Position numbers and translations under genes: made by a program. Below are positions 62,286-64,000 of a DNA stretch of 64,000 nt, in pieces; position 1 is the first letter of the stretch, and every line of letters begins with the position of its first letter. Origin of the DNA: Isoetes taiwanensis (lineage: Eukaryota; Streptophyta; Lycopodiopsida; Isoetales; Isoetaceae); assembly GCA_021234155.1 (NCBI GenBank), contig JAJEKV010000006.1, positions 620,001 through 684,000 of the forward strand, in the 5' to 3' direction. The notes under the pieces are model-generated. The model did no database searches and was not told the origin of the DNA. It saw only the letters and a list, made by a program, of their open reading frames with translations.

Positions 62286-62324
62286 GACCCCTCAGTTCCG
62301 ACTCTGAATATGAAGCATTGAATG

Positions 62325-62656
62325 ATAAATGGTACCTCCTCAATTTGCATCTGCAAAACCTTCAAGTAATAGACTTTCCAATTTTACACCATGTTCACGT
62401 CTAAAGATAAGTCCATAATTTTGAGTGCCCTTCAAAAATCTTAGAATACGTTTTGCGCATTTCCAATGTCCTTCACCAGGATTGTTCAAGATTTGACTCA
62501 GCGTATTTACTCCATATGAAATATCAGGACGTGTACAGTTTGATACATATTGAAGACATCCAATAAGTTCCCTATAAGGTCGATTCATCATAATATTCTT
62601 TTCTTCTTCTGTTTTCGGACACATCTCAGAGCTAATTCTTTGCCCAGATGCTACAG
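62325..62656 (-). pseudogene. Ty1/copia RT C-terminal part (3' side of a LINE insertion)
   Basis: Minus strand: CPKTEEEKNIMMNRPYRELI, GCLQYVSNCTRPDISYGVNT, LSQILNNPGEGHWKCAKRIL, RFLKGTQNYGL and GFADAN. This is the end of copia RT leading into RNase H. A TGA-type stop follows ADAN. It joins in frame with 63702-64000 once the LINE at 62665-63701 is ignored. Confidence 0.9.
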
Positions 62657-63709
62657 AGGTGCTTTTTTTTTTTTTTTTTTAAGAACAACAAACTTTATTG
62701 AAACATGAAGCCAAAAGCCAGATATAAATGCAGAGGCGGGAATAAAATTTCAGAGGATAATCATGATCCACTGAATAGAACCATCAGCCTATGCATAAGA
62801 CAACACACTCAAAGAGGACTCAAATATCAACTATCACTTGGCAGGAGCAAGCGAAGAACAATGGTAGGCCTTAGCGATTATAGCTTGTGCGTCCTGGAGG
62901 ACTACTGCAGAAGGAATATCCAAACCCTGAAAGACACACAGTCTTCTGCGCTTCCAGATGGATCACAGCAACCATCCGGATGCTAAATGAAATGCTTAAC
63001 TCCGCACCTTATTCCAAGTATCCGGATAAATAGCCAGAAGCACTTGCTGAATGTCACATGAAAAAGAGAAAAAAGCCAAGACCAAATACGCTGGAGATGA
63101 TCACATAAAAAGAAACAATGCTCAATGGTCTCGTCCCTTTGCTTGCACAACAGGCAGAGTGCTGACACTCGAGGGTCAAATCTGTGGACAAGCAAATTCA
63201 CCCGAGGGCATCTGTGAAGAACTTGCCACCAAAGCACAACCACCTTAGGATGTAGTAATTTATCCCAATCCCAAGTCCACATTAATCTCCAACTAGGAGG
63301 TGAGAGCTGAAGGGACTACTTAGTGGATGGCGGAAGGATATCACCATTGACAAGCAACCTATACATAGAGTTCACAAGCCTATGCTCGTGAACACTCTGG
63401 TGGGAAACCCACATGCACCCTTCGGTAGCCTCTGGAGCAACCAATTGCAGAGTACTAGCAACCTTTTGCCAAATAAGTGTCCCATCGAGACAATAAGAAT
63501 TTTGTTTGAAAGATTTGCCAAGTCGCTAATTGGCCAGAATCATACCGTGCTGCAACTGTTAAGATTCCTGCTAACCTCCAGCGCCGTTAAGTTAATGGAT
63601 GAACTGAGGCACAAAGTGGGAGATTATTTTCCACAGGTATCCACCAACAAGGGGCACTCAACTGATGACATGCGACAAGATTAATACGGAATAAGGTCCA
63701 TAGGTGCTT
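62657..63709 (-). mobile_element. L1-like LINE (copy 2) inserted into copia, with target duplication
   Basis: The LINE lies on the minus strand with its poly-A as a T20 run at 62663-62682, followed by the 3' UTR (AATAAAGTTTGTTGTTCTT on the minus strand). AGGTGCTT occurs at 62657-62664 and 63702-63709, a target-site duplication. Coding part: MWTWDWDKLLHPKVVVLWWQ, VLHRCPRVNLLVHRFDPRVS, ALCLLCKQRDETIEHCFFLC (zf-RVT Cys/His). The element is 5'-truncated to about 1.04 kb, as is usual for LINEs. Confidence 0.9.
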
Positions 63710-64000
63710 GCAAGATTACATTCTTCCATCTTAAACCTTTCAAGCATACCTAAAATATTCTTTTTCTGGGTAATAGCTAAAATTCCCTTTTCTCTATGTC
63801 TATAAACTTCCATACCTAATAACTTAAGTTCTCCTAAATCTGTCATTTGAAATCTTTGCTTCAAAATATCTTTGCAATGTTCTAAGCAGTCAACATTGTT
63901 AGCAGCCATAACACAATCATCTACTTATACTACGACTATGCAAAAAAAATCTCCGTCTCTATAGACATACACATTTCCATCCATGTTTAATTTTCCAAGC
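63702..64000 (-). pseudogene. Ty1/copia RT, upstream part, runs off the window
   Basis: Minus strand: NVYVYRDGDFFCIVVV, then stop-VDDCVMAANN where the family has YVDD, then LKQRFQMTDLGELKLLGMEV and ITQKKNILGMLERFKMEECN. The catalytic-motif tyrosine codon has become TAA (about 63926-63930), so the RT is dead independently of the LINE insertion. The element continues beyond base 64000. Confidence 0.9.

Overview
The window is nuclear DNA from a land plant. It contains a plant-type flavin monooxygenase exon, a plant-only conserved gene with small spliced exons, PPR-protein and RING-protein fragments, and Ty1/copia, Ty3/gypsy, L1-like LINE, hAT and Mutator-like (MULE) sequences typical of a large, repeat-rich plant genome. 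The PPR style and the gypsy type fit a fern or another seed-free plant, but I cannot prove the species. Gene density is very low: I see one complete gene that looks functional (36802-38428, minus strand) and one that runs off the left edge (FMO, 1-319, minus strand). Nearly everything else is transposon sequence or decayed gene copies.

Layout. 1-480: first exon and promoter side of an FMO gene. 479-5969: a 5.5 kb MULE with an 11-bp target duplication, terminal inverted repeats, two subterminal clusters of palindromes, a telomere-like tract and a broken transposase. 6-11 kb: degenerate coding fragments, notably an AP-3 delta-adaptin pseudogene split by a foreign exon-like segment. 11.3-12 kb: an unoccupied relative of the MULE insertion site, then a strong heat-shock-element plus TATA combination. 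13.2-16.5 kb and 19.9-23 kb: two copies of a unit encoding a C2H2-like finger, a coiled coil and an Ulp1/SENP-type cysteine protease, each followed by a tRNA-Ala-derived SINE; a truncated gypsy pol lies between them. 23-28.4 kb: sparse coding remnants and an L1-like LINE. 28.5-33.5 kb: a nearly full-length, very GC/CpG-rich LINE on the minus strand.

34-41 kb: LINE tail, noncoding DNA, and the intact gene of unknown function (4 exons, 471 aa, with an EAR-like LxLxL motif and basic NLS-like patches) together with its GC-rich 5' side. 41.1-45 kb: a second, CpG-decayed copy of the GC-rich LINE family, interrupted by a 1.6 kb segment holding three exons, with introns, of a RING finger gene. 45.4-46.4 kb: a tandem repeat followed by a regular array of GATAATTA palindromes. 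47.2-48 kb: an amino-acid permease pseudogene. 49.3-50 kb: short modular repeats and a GC-rich hairpin. 50.5-52 kb: a copia gag/protease remnant. 53-54.3 kb: a PPR fragment and a large foldback repeat. 55.3-57.6 kb: a hAT element with an exact 8-bp target duplication. 58.6-60 kb: LINE tails and a PPR pseudogene with a local tandem duplication. 60-61.3 kb: N-terminal part of another hAT. 62.3-64 kb: a copia reverse transcriptase cut in two by an L1-like LINE with its target duplication.

How it fits together: the window records layers of insertion (LINE into copia, gene fragment into LINE, MULE into an older repeat next to FMO), not an operon or pathway. The strongest unexplained structures are the 32-bp-periodic palindrome array at 46.2-46.4 kb, the subterminal palindrome clusters of the MULE, the duplicated Ulp1 unit whose two copies carry different inactivating lesions, and the intron-bearing RING segment inside a LINE. 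None is demonstrated to be a new system.
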